NCBI RefSeq assembly: GCF_000015205.1
Contig: NC_008701.1
Coordinates: 1,739,436 to 1,803,435 of the forward strand
Direction: 5' to 3'
Length of the DNA stretch: 64,000 nt
DNA from: Pyrobaculum islandicum DSM 4184
Lineage (GTDB): Archaea > Thermoproteota > Thermoprotei > Thermoproteales > Thermoproteaceae
Part shown: positions 23,816 through 32,066 of the stretch, piece after piece
Layout of the letters: the number at the start of each line of letters is the position of its first letter
Numbering within the stretch: the stretch's first letter is position 1
Translations under genes and position numbers: made by a program
The notes under the pieces: generated by a model
The model's database searches: none
The model's input: the letters and a program-made list of their open reading frames with translations, nothing else
What the model was told of the DNA's origin: nothing

Positions 23816-24787
23816 ATGTTAGCGGCTAGGCTCTACGGCCCGCGCGACTTGCGCGTCGAGGAGATTCCGGCGCCCAAGCCAGAGCGGGGGTGGGCGCTGG
23901 TGAGAACGCTGGCGGTGGGGATCTGCGGCACAGACAAGGCCTTCTACAGGGGGACCTACCGGCTGTTTAAGACGCCTCTTGTACCGGGCCACGAGGCGGT
24001 GGGGGTGGCGGAGGGGGGCGAGTTGGACGGGAGGGTGGTGGTGAGCGAGATCAACTTCGCCTGTGGTAGGTGTGAGATGTGTAGAGCTGGTCTCTACACG
24101 CACTGCCCCTACAAGAGGACGCTTGGGATAGACTTCGACGGGGGGATGGCGGAGTACTTCGTGGCGCCTCTCGAGGCCCTCCACCCCGCCGAGGGGCTGG
24201 ACCCAGCCGCCGCCACTCAGGTAGAGCCGCTGGCGGCTGTGTTGAACGCCCTTGCCCAGGTGCCGCCTCCGCCGGGGGCGAAGGTGGCTATCCTGGGGAC
24301 GGGGAACGTGGCCTACCTCGCGGCGCAAGTCCTCCGGGGGTTCGACCCCGTAGTGGTGGCTAGGCGGGGGAGCGCCAAGGCGCACCTCTTCAGGGGGCTG
24401 GGGCTGGAGGTGGTGGAGTTGGGCGAGCTGGGTGAGTACATGGCGGAGAACGCGCCGCTGGGGTTCGACGTCGTGTTTGAGGCCACTGGCGACCCCTCTG
24501 CGATTAATACGGCTATAGAGATAGCGAGGCCCCGCGGCGTGATACACCTAAAGTCCACCCCCGGCTCCCCCGCCCCCGCCAACCTAACGCCGGCGGTGGT
24601 CAAAGAGCTGAGGATAGTGGGCACTAGATGCGGCACATACAGAGAGTTCAGACACGCCATCAAGCTCATTAGAGAAGGCATCGTGAAGCCCCTCATCACC
24701 TCCGTAGTAACGGGGATACACAACGCGAGAGAGGCTTTCGAGAGGGCCCTCCAACCCAACGAGGTAAAGGTAGTACTGAAGCCCTAG
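23816..24787 (+). CDS. zinc-dependent medium-chain dehydrogenase (MDR/threonine or alcohol dehydrogenase-like)
   Basis: Oxidoreductase of the MDR superfamily. The N-terminal GroES-like domain has the catalytic zinc region GICGTDKAFYRG and VPGHEAVGV, and a structural zinc site CGRCEMCRAGLYTHC. The Rossmann domain follows with VAILGTGNVAYLAAQ (G-x-G-x-x-A). 323 aa is slightly shorter than average. The substrate cannot be told; glucose/galactose dehydrogenase or alcohol dehydrogenase are both possible. No clear TATA box lies at the standard distance. A GC-rich hairpin of CCCC/GGGG lies just after the stop. Confidence 0.85.
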   Translation: MLAARLYGPRDLRVEEIPAPKPERGWALVRTLAVGICGTDKAFYRGTYRLFKTPLVPGHEAVGVAEGGELDGRVVVSEINFACGRCEMCRAGLYTHCPYKRTLGIDFDGGMAEYFVAPLEALHPAEGLDPAAATQVEPLAAVLNALAQVPPPPGAKVAILGTGNVAYLAAQVLRGFDPVVVARRGSAKAHLFRGLGLEVVELGELGEYMAENAPLGFDVVFEATGDPSAINTAIEIARPRGVIHLKSTPGSPAPANLTPAVVKELRIVGTRCGTYREFRHAIKLIREGIVKPLITSVVTGIHNAREAFERALQPNEVKVVLKP

Positions 24788-24865
24788 CCCCCGGACCGGG
24801 GCCCCCGGCGCCCCCAGACCCACCTCCGCCGCACTGTATATGCCTATAAAGGCAGATTCCTACGA

Positions 24866-24962
24866 GGCCGGGGGAAGCCCGATGAGGGGGGATGATGTAC
24901 CTCCGCTAGGCCGACCTCTGACGAACAGCGTGCAAGCCGACCCCGGAGGGCCCCCGCCGGCC
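24866..24962 (+). ncRNA. candidate structured RNA of about 95 nt with its own TATA box
   Basis: CTATAAAG at about 24844-24851 would put a transcript 5' end close to 24870. There the sequence GGCCGGGGG (24866-24874) can pair with CCCCCGCCGGCC (24951-24962), so the ends of the transcript would form a closing stem with one bulge. Inside lie GATGATG and CTGA, which loosely recall C and D boxes, but their spacing is not normal for an archaeal C/D RNA. No good ORF overlaps it. Class unknown. Confidence 0.4.
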
Positions 24963-25055
24963 CTACAATCTATGATTTCTAGCTTAAAAATCTTCCGCCT
25001 CTGGCGCGTTGGCGCGAGGGGTGAGTGTATTTAAACGTGGTTTATGTCGCATGTG

Positions 25056-26426
25056 ATGTATGTGTTTGTTAGGAAGGTCGTTGTTAGGAACTTTAAGAGC
25101 ATTGGGGAGCTGGAGCTTGAGCTGAGGCCGGGGGTAAACCTCCTGGTGGGCCCCAACGGGGCTGGGAAGTCCAACGTCTTGGAGGCGATTAGGTTCGCCA
25201 GGAGGGCTCTGGTGGAGGCGACCTCGCCGTATCTCCCACATGTGCCGGACTACCTCTCGCCGCTTGACGTAATATACGGCCGGGACCCGAGGCGGGAGGT
25301 GGCGCTGGGTCTGGGCCTGGAGCTCTACGGCGAGGTGGGCGGGGAGTGGCTGTCGGCCTACGCGGAGTTCACCACCTACCTCAGATACAGGCCGCAGCCC
25401 TACGAGACGATTGAGCCCGTCCGCCACGTGGTAAAAATCGGCGACACCCAGGCGGAGATAGACAGAGGAGGCATCGCCATCACAGCCCCAAAGGAGCACT
25501 TCGACAGAGCGCTGAAGTGGATCGAGGAATATGCGAAGCGCATACCTTTCAAACTAGCCGAGCCCAAGGAGGAGGGCGGCAGGACAGTCGTCTCGTATAG
25601 GTGGGACATGGAGGCGCCGCTACAGCTCGAGGGCCTTAGACACGTGCTGTGGCCGGGGCCGAGGGGGAGGGCGTCGGAGGACTTGCTGGCGTGTAGCCAA
25701 GTCGCCGGGGGGACTCTCCTGCCGTTCCCAGTCGCGTTGGGGAGGGCCAGGAGGCCAAGGGGGATCCGCCTTGGGCTGCCGCCGGGGTTCTGTCTGGATG
25801 ATGTCTTGGAGGCCGTGAGGGGGGCTCTCGGGAGGGTGGTCTTTCTCCGGCATGTGGAGAGGCGTGCGGAGCCTGTGCCTATCGCCGGCGGGGATGTGCT
25901 TGATGAGCGGGGGCGGAACGTGGCCGCGGTGCTGTTTAGCTACAGGGGGAGGTTTGGGAGGAACCCGGAGTCTGTCGACAGAGCTCTGGCCGCCCTCTTT
26001 CCGGGCGTCGTGCTGGAGGTTAGGCAGCTTTACAACAGCGCTCTTCTTGTCGCCAGGGAGGGGGATGTGGAGCTCCCCCCCTCCAACATCCCCGACGGTC
26101 TGCTTAAGCTGGTGGTGCTGATGCTGGCAGTGGATCTGGGCCCCTCGCTGCTCCTCGTGGACGAGGTGGAGAACAGCATGCACGCGAGACTCCTGGAGTA
26201 CGTCGTGGACGTGTTTAACGGGCTTGGCGTGCCGGTTCTCCTAGCCACGCACTCGCCCGTGGTTGTGGACTTGGTGGACCTTGAGAGGATCTACTTCCTG
26301 TCTAGAGGCCCCGAGGGGACTAGGGCTGAAGCTGTCCAGAACCCAGAGGAGCTGAGGAGGAGGCTGAGCGAGGCCGGGATTGCGGTTAGCGACTACTTCT
26401 TTTACACGAAGAGGTACGGCGGGTGA
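25056..26426 (+). CDS. SMC/RecF-like AAA ATPase (456 aa) of a possible ATPase-TOPRIM system
   Basis: N-terminal VVVRNFKSIGELELEL strand, Walker A LVGPNGAGKSNVLEAIRF near residue 35, then a long central insertion (about 60-300), and C-terminal Walker B LLLVDEVENSMHARLLEY followed by LLATHSPVVVDLV. I start at ATG 25056, 24 nt from TATTTAAAC (25028-25036); the ATG at 25044 is too close to it. Immediately after its stop comes a structured non-coding element (26431-26613) and then a TOPRIM-like gene. ATPase plus TOPRIM nuclease is the layout of OLD, PARIS and RloAB-like antiviral systems. Role inferred. Confidence 0.82.
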   Translation: MYVFVRKVVVRNFKSIGELELELRPGVNLLVGPNGAGKSNVLEAIRFARRALVEATSPYLPHVPDYLSPLDVIYGRDPRREVALGLGLELYGEVGGEWLSAYAEFTTYLRYRPQPYETIEPVRHVVKIGDTQAEIDRGGIAITAPKEHFDRALKWIEEYAKRIPFKLAEPKEEGGRTVVSYRWDMEAPLQLEGLRHVLWPGPRGRASEDLLACSQVAGGTLLPFPVALGRARRPRGIRLGLPPGFCLDDVLEAVRGALGRVVFLRHVERRAEPVPIAGGDVLDERGRNVAAVLFSYRGRFGRNPESVDRALAALFPGVVLEVRQLYNSALLVAREGDVELPPSNIPDGLLKLVVLMLAVDLGPSLLLVDEVENSMHARLLEYVVDVFNGLGVPVLLATHSPVVVDLVDLERIYFLSRGPEGTRAEAVQNPEELRRRLSEAGIAVSDYFFYTKRYGG

Positions 26427-26430
26427 TCGT

Positions 26431-26613
26431 CCCCCTACCTCTCTCTTGGCACCTCCCCGGGGGACTTAAGGGCCCGCCCCGGGTGCGCCGGGGTGAGGGG
26501 GCGGGTCATCCGGGGAATGTGGCGTTTGGTTTTGTAATAGTTTGACGCCCCCGTCTGCCGCCCCAGGGGCCAGGTGTCGTTCATGAAACAAGAAAACTTA
26601 CGAGGTTAAAAAT
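26431..26613 (+). repeat. structured non-coding element, copy A, between ATPase and TOPRIM-like genes
   Basis: This 183-bp GC-rich segment recurs in reverse orientation at 55762-55957. Shared blocks include GGGGGACTTAAGGGCCCGCC, a GGGGGCGGGTC block, a GACGCCCCCGTC-like block, GTTCATGA and TTACGAGGTTAAAAATGTGA. It can fold: CTTGGC (26445-26450) pairs with GCCAGG (26569-26574) as a closing stem, and CCCGCCCC pairs with GGGGCGGG inside. A GAGGT ribosome-binding-like site at 26602-26606 and the start codon of the next gene lie at the right end. It could be an RNA component, a 5' leader or a mobile non-coding element. Confidence 0.65.
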
Positions 26614-27147
26614 GTGATGGTCGCGCGCTTTCTATTCGTGGAAGACCACCACGGGGTCGAATTCCACCGAAGGCTTATAGAAAAGCTACAGAACTCTGGC
26701 ATAGTACCTCGTAGCTTGGCTCCTAAGATCGAGAGGATACCGACCGGCCTCTGTAATTCCTCCATGGGGAGAAAAATTGTTGCGAGGTTATTCGGGTCAG
26801 AGCGGTGGCGTATATTATTCGTCATAGACTCTGAGGGGGAAGATAAGGGAGCGGCGGCCGACAAGAGAGTTCTCAGGCATTTAAGAAGCCACGAGTCACT
26901 CAGGGGTAGGCTGGATAATGTAAGAGTTGTGGTGGTTCATCCCCGTCATGAGAAGTGGCTTTGCATGGGGTTGGGCGGAGGTAGCTGTAGCGCAGATCCA
27001 GAGAGTGGGCTTGATAGAGTCCTCGGAAGGGTGTATAAGAAAGACGATTTAGGTAAGCTAGCTGACCGTATAGATGTGGAGAGGCTACTGTCGGAGGGCG
27101 ACTTTAGGGAATATGTCGAGGGGCTTAGATGGCTTTTGTCTTCTTAG
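26614..27147 (+). CDS. TOPRIM-like protein (DUF4276/RloB-like, 177 aa)
   Basis: The N-terminal strand ARFLFVEDHHGVEFHRRL carries the Glu expected of a TOPRIM fold, the centre RILFVIDSEGED supplies the acidic D-x-(E/D) cluster, and RVVVVHPRHEKWLC resembles the strand plus E-x-W motif of DUF4276/RloB proteins. Such proteins are nucleases or tRNA-targeting effectors paired with AAA ATPases. Start is GTG 26614 or ATG 26617, with GAGGT at 26602-26606; this is one of few genes here with an apparent ribosome-binding site, consistent with being downstream in an operon with 25056-26426. Confidence 0.65.
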   Translation: MMVARFLFVEDHHGVEFHRRLIEKLQNSGIVPRSLAPKIERIPTGLCNSSMGRKIVARLFGSERWRILFVIDSEGEDKGAAADKRVLRHLRSHESLRGRLDNVRVVVVHPRHEKWLCMGLGGGSCSADPESGLDRVLGRVYKKDDLGKLADRIDVERLLSEGDFREYVEGLRWLLSS

Positions 27148-27199
27148 CCGCGTTTAGAGGTGTGGTGGCGTATAGATATTTTTAAGGTTGTTGTTTATC

Positions 27200-27763
27200 G
27201 TGTTGCTTGAGGTTGGAGAGGATGGCGTATATGCCTATAGGGTTGGGGGTGACGTGTTGAGGGGGCGTGTGGTGGCTGTGGCGACGGCTGACGACATTAT
27301 AAAGGCGTCGAATTTGGGCTATACTTTTGTTGCGGCTAAAGTGTTTCTACCTGAGGCGGTTGAGGAGGCTGGGAAGAGGGGGATTAGGCTAGTGAGCATC
27401 GAAGAGATAGCCGAGCCGCTTTCTGTCTTGTTGGTCAATCTGTTGGCCAACAGGAGGGGCGACATGTTGATAAGGCTTTTCGACCAGTTGATACCGAGCT
27501 TTATGACCAGGACTTACTACTACTATGAGTATATGGACTACAATCGGGGCGACGTCTATGCGACGTCTTTTAAGGCCACGGTCAAGGTGCACGAGAGGTT
27601 CTACAGCGAGGTGTTTGGAGATCTCGTCGAGTTGTTAAGTGAGCTGTCTATGAGAATGGGCAAGACGAGGGGAGTGCAAGTGGAGTTTGCCACAAGGAGA
27701 GAGGCGAATAGCCACGTGGTTTCTCTAGAATTTACAGTAGAGAGACCTTCCAAGACGCAATAA
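27200..27763 (+). CDS. hypothetical protein (187 aa)
   Basis: An alpha/beta protein with an N-terminal beta-rich part (GVYAYRVGGDVLRGRVVAVA) and a helix-rich middle ending in Tyr residues (TRTYYYYEYMDYNRGDVY). The C-terminal strand (VQVEFATRREANSHVVSLEF) looks like a ligand-binding or dimer edge. I prefer GTG 27200, 25 nt from the TATAGATAT region (27171-27179), over TTG 27188. Family and function unknown. It stands between the TOPRIM-like gene and the M16 peptidase and may belong to the core genome rather than the island. Confidence 0.6.
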   Translation: MLLEVGEDGVYAYRVGGDVLRGRVVAVATADDIIKASNLGYTFVAAKVFLPEAVEEAGKRGIRLVSIEEIAEPLSVLLVNLLANRRGDMLIRLFDQLIPSFMTRTYYYYEYMDYNRGDVYATSFKATVKVHERFYSEVFGDLVELLSELSMRMGKTRGVQVEFATRREANSHVVSLEFTVERPSKTQ

Positions 27764-27886
27764 GGCGCGCCGCCGTTCAGACACAAGTCGGCGTATTTAG
27801 TTTTCTGTTGGGATACTTGAGAGCTTTTCTGCCGGCGTGCTACGGCCTATTTCGTTGTGTTTATATAGGACATCTTTCTACGAGGC

Positions 27887-29038
27887 GTGTTGTTGGATAA
27901 TGGGGTGAGGCTGGTGTTGGATAAGTTTGCCGCGCCTACGGCGGCTGTGGTGGTGGGGATTGGGGTGGGGTCGCTGTTTGAGGGGAGGGAGAGGAGGGGC
28001 ATAACCCACCTGCTGGAGCACATGTTGTTCCGGGTGCCTGGGTTCGACGTAGATGAGGCTGTGGAGTCGCTAGGCGGGTCTAACAACGCCTATACAGAGC
28101 GAGACGTCCTCCTCTTGGTTTTCGAGGGGGTCTCCGAGTCGGCTGTTGGGTTGGTGGAGCTGGCCTTCCGGCTGTATGCCAACGAGCGGTTTGAAGAGGC
28201 CGACTTGGAGCGGGAGAAGGACGTAGTGCTTTCTGAACTTAGACAGATTCGGGAGGACCCCTCCGACTGGGTTGGGGAGCTGGGGATAAAGGCGCTTTTT
28301 GGCGATTCGGACTGGGGGGATCCGGTGGGGGGCACGCCGGAGGCTGTGGAGTCCATCTCGCTGGGGAACCTCCTGGAGTTTAAGAGGAGGTGGTTCACGC
28401 CAGGGAACACTTTCGTAGTTCTGTCAGGTGGGTTTGGGGAGGAGGCTGTCGCCAAGGCGGTTGAGCTTTTTGGGAGACTTGAGGGGGAGGCTCCGCCTAG
28501 GCCGAGGCCTACGGCGGGGTCTGGCCCCAGGAGGATAGTGGAGAACCGGGAGGTAAACGGGGTGTATTACGCCAGGGCTGTGAGAGTGGCTGTTGGAGAC
28601 CCTGCAGAGGCCCTTGCCATGCTCCACGGGGCGGCCTTCCATCTGGAGTCTGGGACGAAGTCTGTCCTTTTTAGCCTCTTGAGGACGCTGGGCATCGCCT
28701 ACTCCTATTACGTAGATTACGACGTGGTGGGGGACGTGGCCTATTTGGAAGTGGTGGTGGAGTCGGCGAGGTCTCTAGAGGAGGCGAGGAGGGCCGTGTC
28801 GGAGGCTTTGAAGCCGAGGTCGCCGCCTCCCTACAGGCTTAGGTACTTCGACTACGTCTGGAGGGTTGCGTGGAGGAGCCCTGCGGATAGGGCCGTGTCT
28901 ATCGCCGAGTATGTGGCGAAGGGTGGGAGGCCGGAGGAGGCCGAGGCGGCTTTTAAGAGGGCGGCTGAAAGAGGCACTCTCTGGATTACGCCTCTGGAGG
29001 AGGCCGAGGCTGTTATAACACCAGAAAAACTTATATAA
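27887..29038 (+). CDS. M16-family zinc peptidase (insulinase/processing-peptidase-like)
   Basis: The inverted zinc motif H-x-x-E-H is seen in GITHLLEHMLFRVPG near residue 42, and a later Glu lies in EREKDVVLSELRQI, about 75 residues on, as in active M16 enzymes. The central FTPGNTFVVLSGGF and a second half-domain follow. At 383 aa it is a single M16 unit, about the size of the small archaeal members that work as dimers. GTG 27887 is 24 nt from TTTATATA (27860-27867). Cytosolic. Substrate unknown. Confidence 0.85.
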   Translation: MLLDNGVRLVLDKFAAPTAAVVVGIGVGSLFEGRERRGITHLLEHMLFRVPGFDVDEAVESLGGSNNAYTERDVLLLVFEGVSESAVGLVELAFRLYANERFEEADLEREKDVVLSELRQIREDPSDWVGELGIKALFGDSDWGDPVGGTPEAVESISLGNLLEFKRRWFTPGNTFVVLSGGFGEEAVAKAVELFGRLEGEAPPRPRPTAGSGPRRIVENREVNGVYYARAVRVAVGDPAEALAMLHGAAFHLESGTKSVLFSLLRTLGIAYSYYVDYDVVGDVAYLEVVVESARSLEEARRAVSEALKPRSPPPYRLRYFDYVWRVAWRSPADRAVSIAEYVAKGGRPEEAEAAFKRAAERGTLWITPLEEAEAVITPEKLI

Positions 29039-29056
29039 TGGCTCAATCTCCACATT

Positions 29057-30343
29057 ATGACTTCAAAAACTACTCTCGCCATAGCTATAATAGCTCTGTT
29101 TTTAGCTGTAGCGGCTTTTATACAGAGCTATTACGCAGTCCAGGGGGTAAACGATAGACTTACACAACTCCAAGCGAGAGTAGACGCGGTGGGAGCCGAG
29201 GTGTCGAGGGGCCTCGCGAGGCTTGAGGGGAAGTTGGCGTCTATAAACTCGACGGCGGCCGCCGCCTACAGAGAGGCCAAGTTGCTTAGGGAGATCTCGG
29301 AGAGGCCCTCTGGCTACGTGCCGCTGAGGTACGCCAGACTCTTCTCCATACAGTACGAGGGTGACGTCTACCTCCTGAGGGACGCCCTCGGGAGGAGGAT
29401 ACTCCTCCTGCCGCGGGGCATGTCGCAGGACCTCGCCGACTATTACAGGGCGAAGTACAGGCCGGACGTGGTGGTGTACTACCCCGTCAAGAGGGCCGTC
29501 TACATGGCCTCCACTGAGGTGGCCATGGCCTACAGGCTGTATAAAGAGATGGGGAGGGCCGACGTCCTTAGGTCGATCGTGGGGGTGATGTGGGGGAGGG
29601 AGTACCGGTGGTACCTCCCGGAGGTGGAGGCGATGCTTAACAACGGCACTATAGCCGACGTGGGGCCCGCCTACTCGCCCGACTTTGAGAAGATCGCCTC
29701 GCTGAAGCCCGACGTGATGTTTGTCTTCTACTACCCCGGCCCCTACGGCACTGAGTCTGTAGTGAAGAAGCTGGACCAGCTGGGGATCCCCTACGCCGTG
29801 GTAAACGAGTTCCAGGAGCAGACGGCGCTTGGGAGAGCCGAGTGGATCAAGTTCATAGCCGCCTTCTACAACGCCACTGACGACGCTGTCAAGATCTTCG
29901 ACAGGGTGGAGGCGAAGTGGAGCTCTCTCGCCTCCCTCGTGGCCGACTTAGATAGGCCTAGGGTGGCGTGGTTCACCATATTCGGCGGCGTTTTGTACCC
30001 CGCAGGGGCGGGGGTGAGGGATCTAATTAGGATTGCTGGCGGGAGGTACGCCTACGCCAACTACAGCAGGGTGGACCTCGAGGTGGTGATGAAGCATAAA
30101 AACGACGTAGACGTCTTGATCTGGTCTAGCTACGGCGTCTCTAGCGTGAAGGATCTGCTCAAGGTGGAGCCGAGACTGGCGGAGCTTAGGCCGGTGGTGC
30201 TTGGGAGGGTCTACGCCTACAGCCCCGCCTTCTACCAGCTGGCCAACGCCTACCCTGAGCGGCTGCTGGAGGAGCTGGTGTGGATCATACACCCCGAGGT
30301 GGCGCCGCCTGGCAACTTCACCCTATTTGTGCATCTGCAGTGA
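29057..30343 (+). CDS. ABC transporter substrate-binding protein (Fe3+-siderophore/cobalamin type)
   Basis: One N-terminal membrane anchor (TTLAIAIIALFLAVAAFIQS) is followed by a coiled-coil spacer (about 30-75), then a class III periplasmic-binding fold: DVGPAYSPDFEKIASLKPDVMF, AVVNEFQEQTALGRAEWIKF and IRIAGGRYAYANYSRVDLE. It is the first gene of a three-gene uptake operon with a FecCD-type permease and an ATPase. The TATA box AACTTATATAA (about 29028-29037) overlaps the end of the peptidase gene. The metal or cofactor carried cannot be told from sequence. Confidence 0.85.
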   Translation: MTSKTTLAIAIIALFLAVAAFIQSYYAVQGVNDRLTQLQARVDAVGAEVSRGLARLEGKLASINSTAAAAYREAKLLREISERPSGYVPLRYARLFSIQYEGDVYLLRDALGRRILLLPRGMSQDLADYYRAKYRPDVVVYYPVKRAVYMASTEVAMAYRLYKEMGRADVLRSIVGVMWGREYRWYLPEVEAMLNNGTIADVGPAYSPDFEKIASLKPDVMFVFYYPGPYGTESVVKKLDQLGIPYAVVNEFQEQTALGRAEWIKFIAAFYNATDDAVKIFDRVEAKWSSLASLVADLDRPRVAWFTIFGGVLYPAGAGVRDLIRIAGGRYAYANYSRVDLEVVMKHKNDVDVLIWSSYGVSSVKDLLKVEPRLAELRPVVLGRVYAYSPAFYQLANAYPERLLEELVWIIHPEVAPPGNFTLFVHLQ

Positions 30344-31263
30344 GGCGGCTCCTCCTCCTGGCGGCTCCCGTGCTTTTTTCCGCCGAACTCCTCCTCGGGC
30401 CGGCGGGCCTAGACTGGGGGATAGTGGGCGCCGTTAGACTCCCCAGAGCCCTCGGCGCCGCCGTGTCGGGCGCCCTCCTGGGGATGTCGGGGCTGTTGCT
30501 ACAGACCTCTCTGAGGAACCCCTTGGCGGATCCCTACGTTCTGGGGGTAAGCGGCACGGCAATGTTGGCGGCTCTAGGCTCTTATCTTCTCTGGCGCCTG
30601 TGGGGCCTCCCCTATGTGGGCTACTTCCTAGGCGCGGTGGTCGGGGCGGCTGTAGTAATTGTAGGATTGACGACGCTGGCTAGGAGAGCCTCTCTCTTTG
30701 TGGTGTTAATGGTGGGGATCCTCGTTTCCTTTGTCACTGGGGCGGCTCTCCAGTTGGCTCTCCTCTTGCTTCCGCCGGAAGAGCTTGGCTACATATACCT
30801 CGGCTTGCAGGGGAACTACGGGGCCTATCCGCCCGGCCTTCTGGGGTGGGCCGTGGCTGGAGCTTCTGTTGTCCTATTGGCAACGGTGTATCTAAACTCC
30901 CGGCACATCTCGGCGCTTGTCCATGGGGAGGAGGCGGCGGCTGGCCTGGGGGTAAACGTGAGGAGAGTCTCGGCGTTAGTGGTGGCGGCGGCTTCTGCGG
31001 GGGCCGGCCTTGCTGTGGCGTCGGTGGGACCGGTGGGGTTTGTGGGTCTTCTGGCGCCTCACATGGCCCGATGGGCGGCGGGTAGCCACAGGGTCGACAA
31101 GATCCTCTTCGACGCAGCGGCGATGGGGGCCGTCCTCTCGCTGGGGGCGGACCTCGCCATGAGGTTGCTCCTGCCGAGGGACGTGCCGGCGAACGTGGTG
31201 CTGTCTATCGTGGGGGCGCCGGCGGCGGCCCTCCTCATGTGGAGGTATGTACGTAGAGTTTGA
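30340..31263 (+). CDS. FecCD-type ABC permease
   Basis: Membrane permease with about nine hydrophobic segments. GTG 30340 overlaps the stop of the binding-protein gene (GTGA), which is why I prefer it to an earlier in-frame ATG at 30280. Family motifs: RLPRALGAAVSGALLGMSG, LQTSLRNPLADPYVLGVS, and the coupling region RVSALVVAAASAGAGLAV then GPVGFVGLLAPHMAR. 307 aa is normal. It forms the membrane channel for the uptake system of 29057-31900. Confidence 0.9.
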   Translation: MRRLLLLAAPVLFSAELLLGPAGLDWGIVGAVRLPRALGAAVSGALLGMSGLLLQTSLRNPLADPYVLGVSGTAMLAALGSYLLWRLWGLPYVGYFLGAVVGAAVVIVGLTTLARRASLFVVLMVGILVSFVTGAALQLALLLLPPEELGYIYLGLQGNYGAYPPGLLGWAVAGASVVLLATVYLNSRHISALVHGEEAAAGLGVNVRRVSALVVAAASAGAGLAVASVGPVGFVGLLAPHMARWAAGSHRVDKILFDAAAMGAVLSLGADLAMRLLLPRDVPANVVLSIVGAPAAALLMWRYVRRV

Positions 31264-31900
31264 CGTGGAGAAGAGGTTGGGGGACTTCCTCCTGAGGGCC
31301 GCCGGCAGGCTGGAGCCGGGGGTGACTTGCGTAGTGGGGCCCAACGGCTCGGGCAAGACCACCCTCCTCAAGATCTTAGCCGGCCTCCTCAAGCCCGACG
31401 GGGGGTGGGTTAAATACGGCGGGGTGTCGTCTAGGGTGTACGTAGGCGACCTCTACGTGCCTCCAGACGCGCCGGCGGGGGAAGTGGCGCTGTCGGGGAG
31501 GTCTAGGTTCTCCCCCCGGCCTGTAGAGCGGGAAGATGTAGAGGCGGCCCGGCGGTATATGGAGGCTCTGGGGGTGCTGAGGCTGGCGGGGCGGAGGTGG
31601 TCTACTCTCAGTGGGGGCGAGAGACAGCGGTTTGTAATAGCGGCCGCGTTGGCCTCGGAGGCAGATCTCCTTTTGTTAGACGAGCCTTTTTCTAACTTGT
31701 ATGGAGATTGGAGGGGGAGAGTCATGCGGGTTTTAAAAAGTTACGCATCTAGACGTATTGTAGTAGTTACTACTCATCATATGGACGTCTTAGGCTGTTG
31801 CCAATGGGTCTACGCGCTTAGAGACGGGGCTGTGGTCTGGAGTGGCGACGCATCTAGCTACAAGCCGTCTGTAGAGACTACCTGCGGCTTTGAGAATTGA
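31247..31900 (+). CDS. ABC transporter ATP-binding protein for the FecCD-type system
   Basis: Overlaps the permease by 17 bp. Walker A VVGPNGSGKTTLLKILAG, Q-loop region degenerate, signature STLSGGERQRFVIAAAL, Walker B LLLLDEPFSNLYGDW and switch VVTTHHMDVLG. 217 aa, somewhat short because the segment between Walker A and signature is trimmed (RVYVGDLYVPPDA). It energises uptake with 30340-31263. The operon ends here. Confidence 0.88.
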   Translation: MYVEFDVEKRLGDFLLRAAGRLEPGVTCVVGPNGSGKTTLLKILAGLLKPDGGWVKYGGVSSRVYVGDLYVPPDAPAGEVALSGRSRFSPRPVEREDVEAARRYMEALGVLRLAGRRWSTLSGGERQRFVIAAALASEADLLLLDEPFSNLYGDWRGRVMRVLKSYASRRIVVVTTHHMDVLGCCQWVYALRDGAVVWSGDASSYKPSVETTCGFEN

Positions 31901-31915
31901 TGGCACTCTGCCCCC

Positions 31916-32034
31916 CGTCTCAGTCTTGGCATATTCCTAGGCCGGGGCCTGGCCACGGGGGCCGCCAAGTCTCTGCCCAGGGCACATATTTGGCTCCAGG
32001 CGGTCTGCCAGGCGCCTATGGGGCCCCGGAGACG
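31916..32034. other. GC-rich structured intergenic segment upstream of the EF-2 promoter
   Basis: CGTCTC (31916-31921) can pair with GAGACG (32029-32034), closing a 119-nt region that contains a CTTGGC (31925-31930)/GCCAAG (31964-31969) hairpin and further GC stems near 31995-32025. The EF-2 TATA box follows it, so it is not part of the leaderless EF-2 mRNA. It may be the 3' end of the ABC operon transcript or a separate RNA; the strand is not known. Confidence 0.3.
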
Positions 32035-32066
32035 AAAAATTAATATATATCCTCTCAACGGGGGGC

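Noticed and set aside
24866-24962. Reading the structured segment as RNase P RNA or as a C/D box RNA
   Set aside because: The conserved RNase P core (GAGGAAAGTC- and ACAGAA-type blocks) is not present, and the C/D-like boxes have wrong spacing; kept only as an unclassified candidate.
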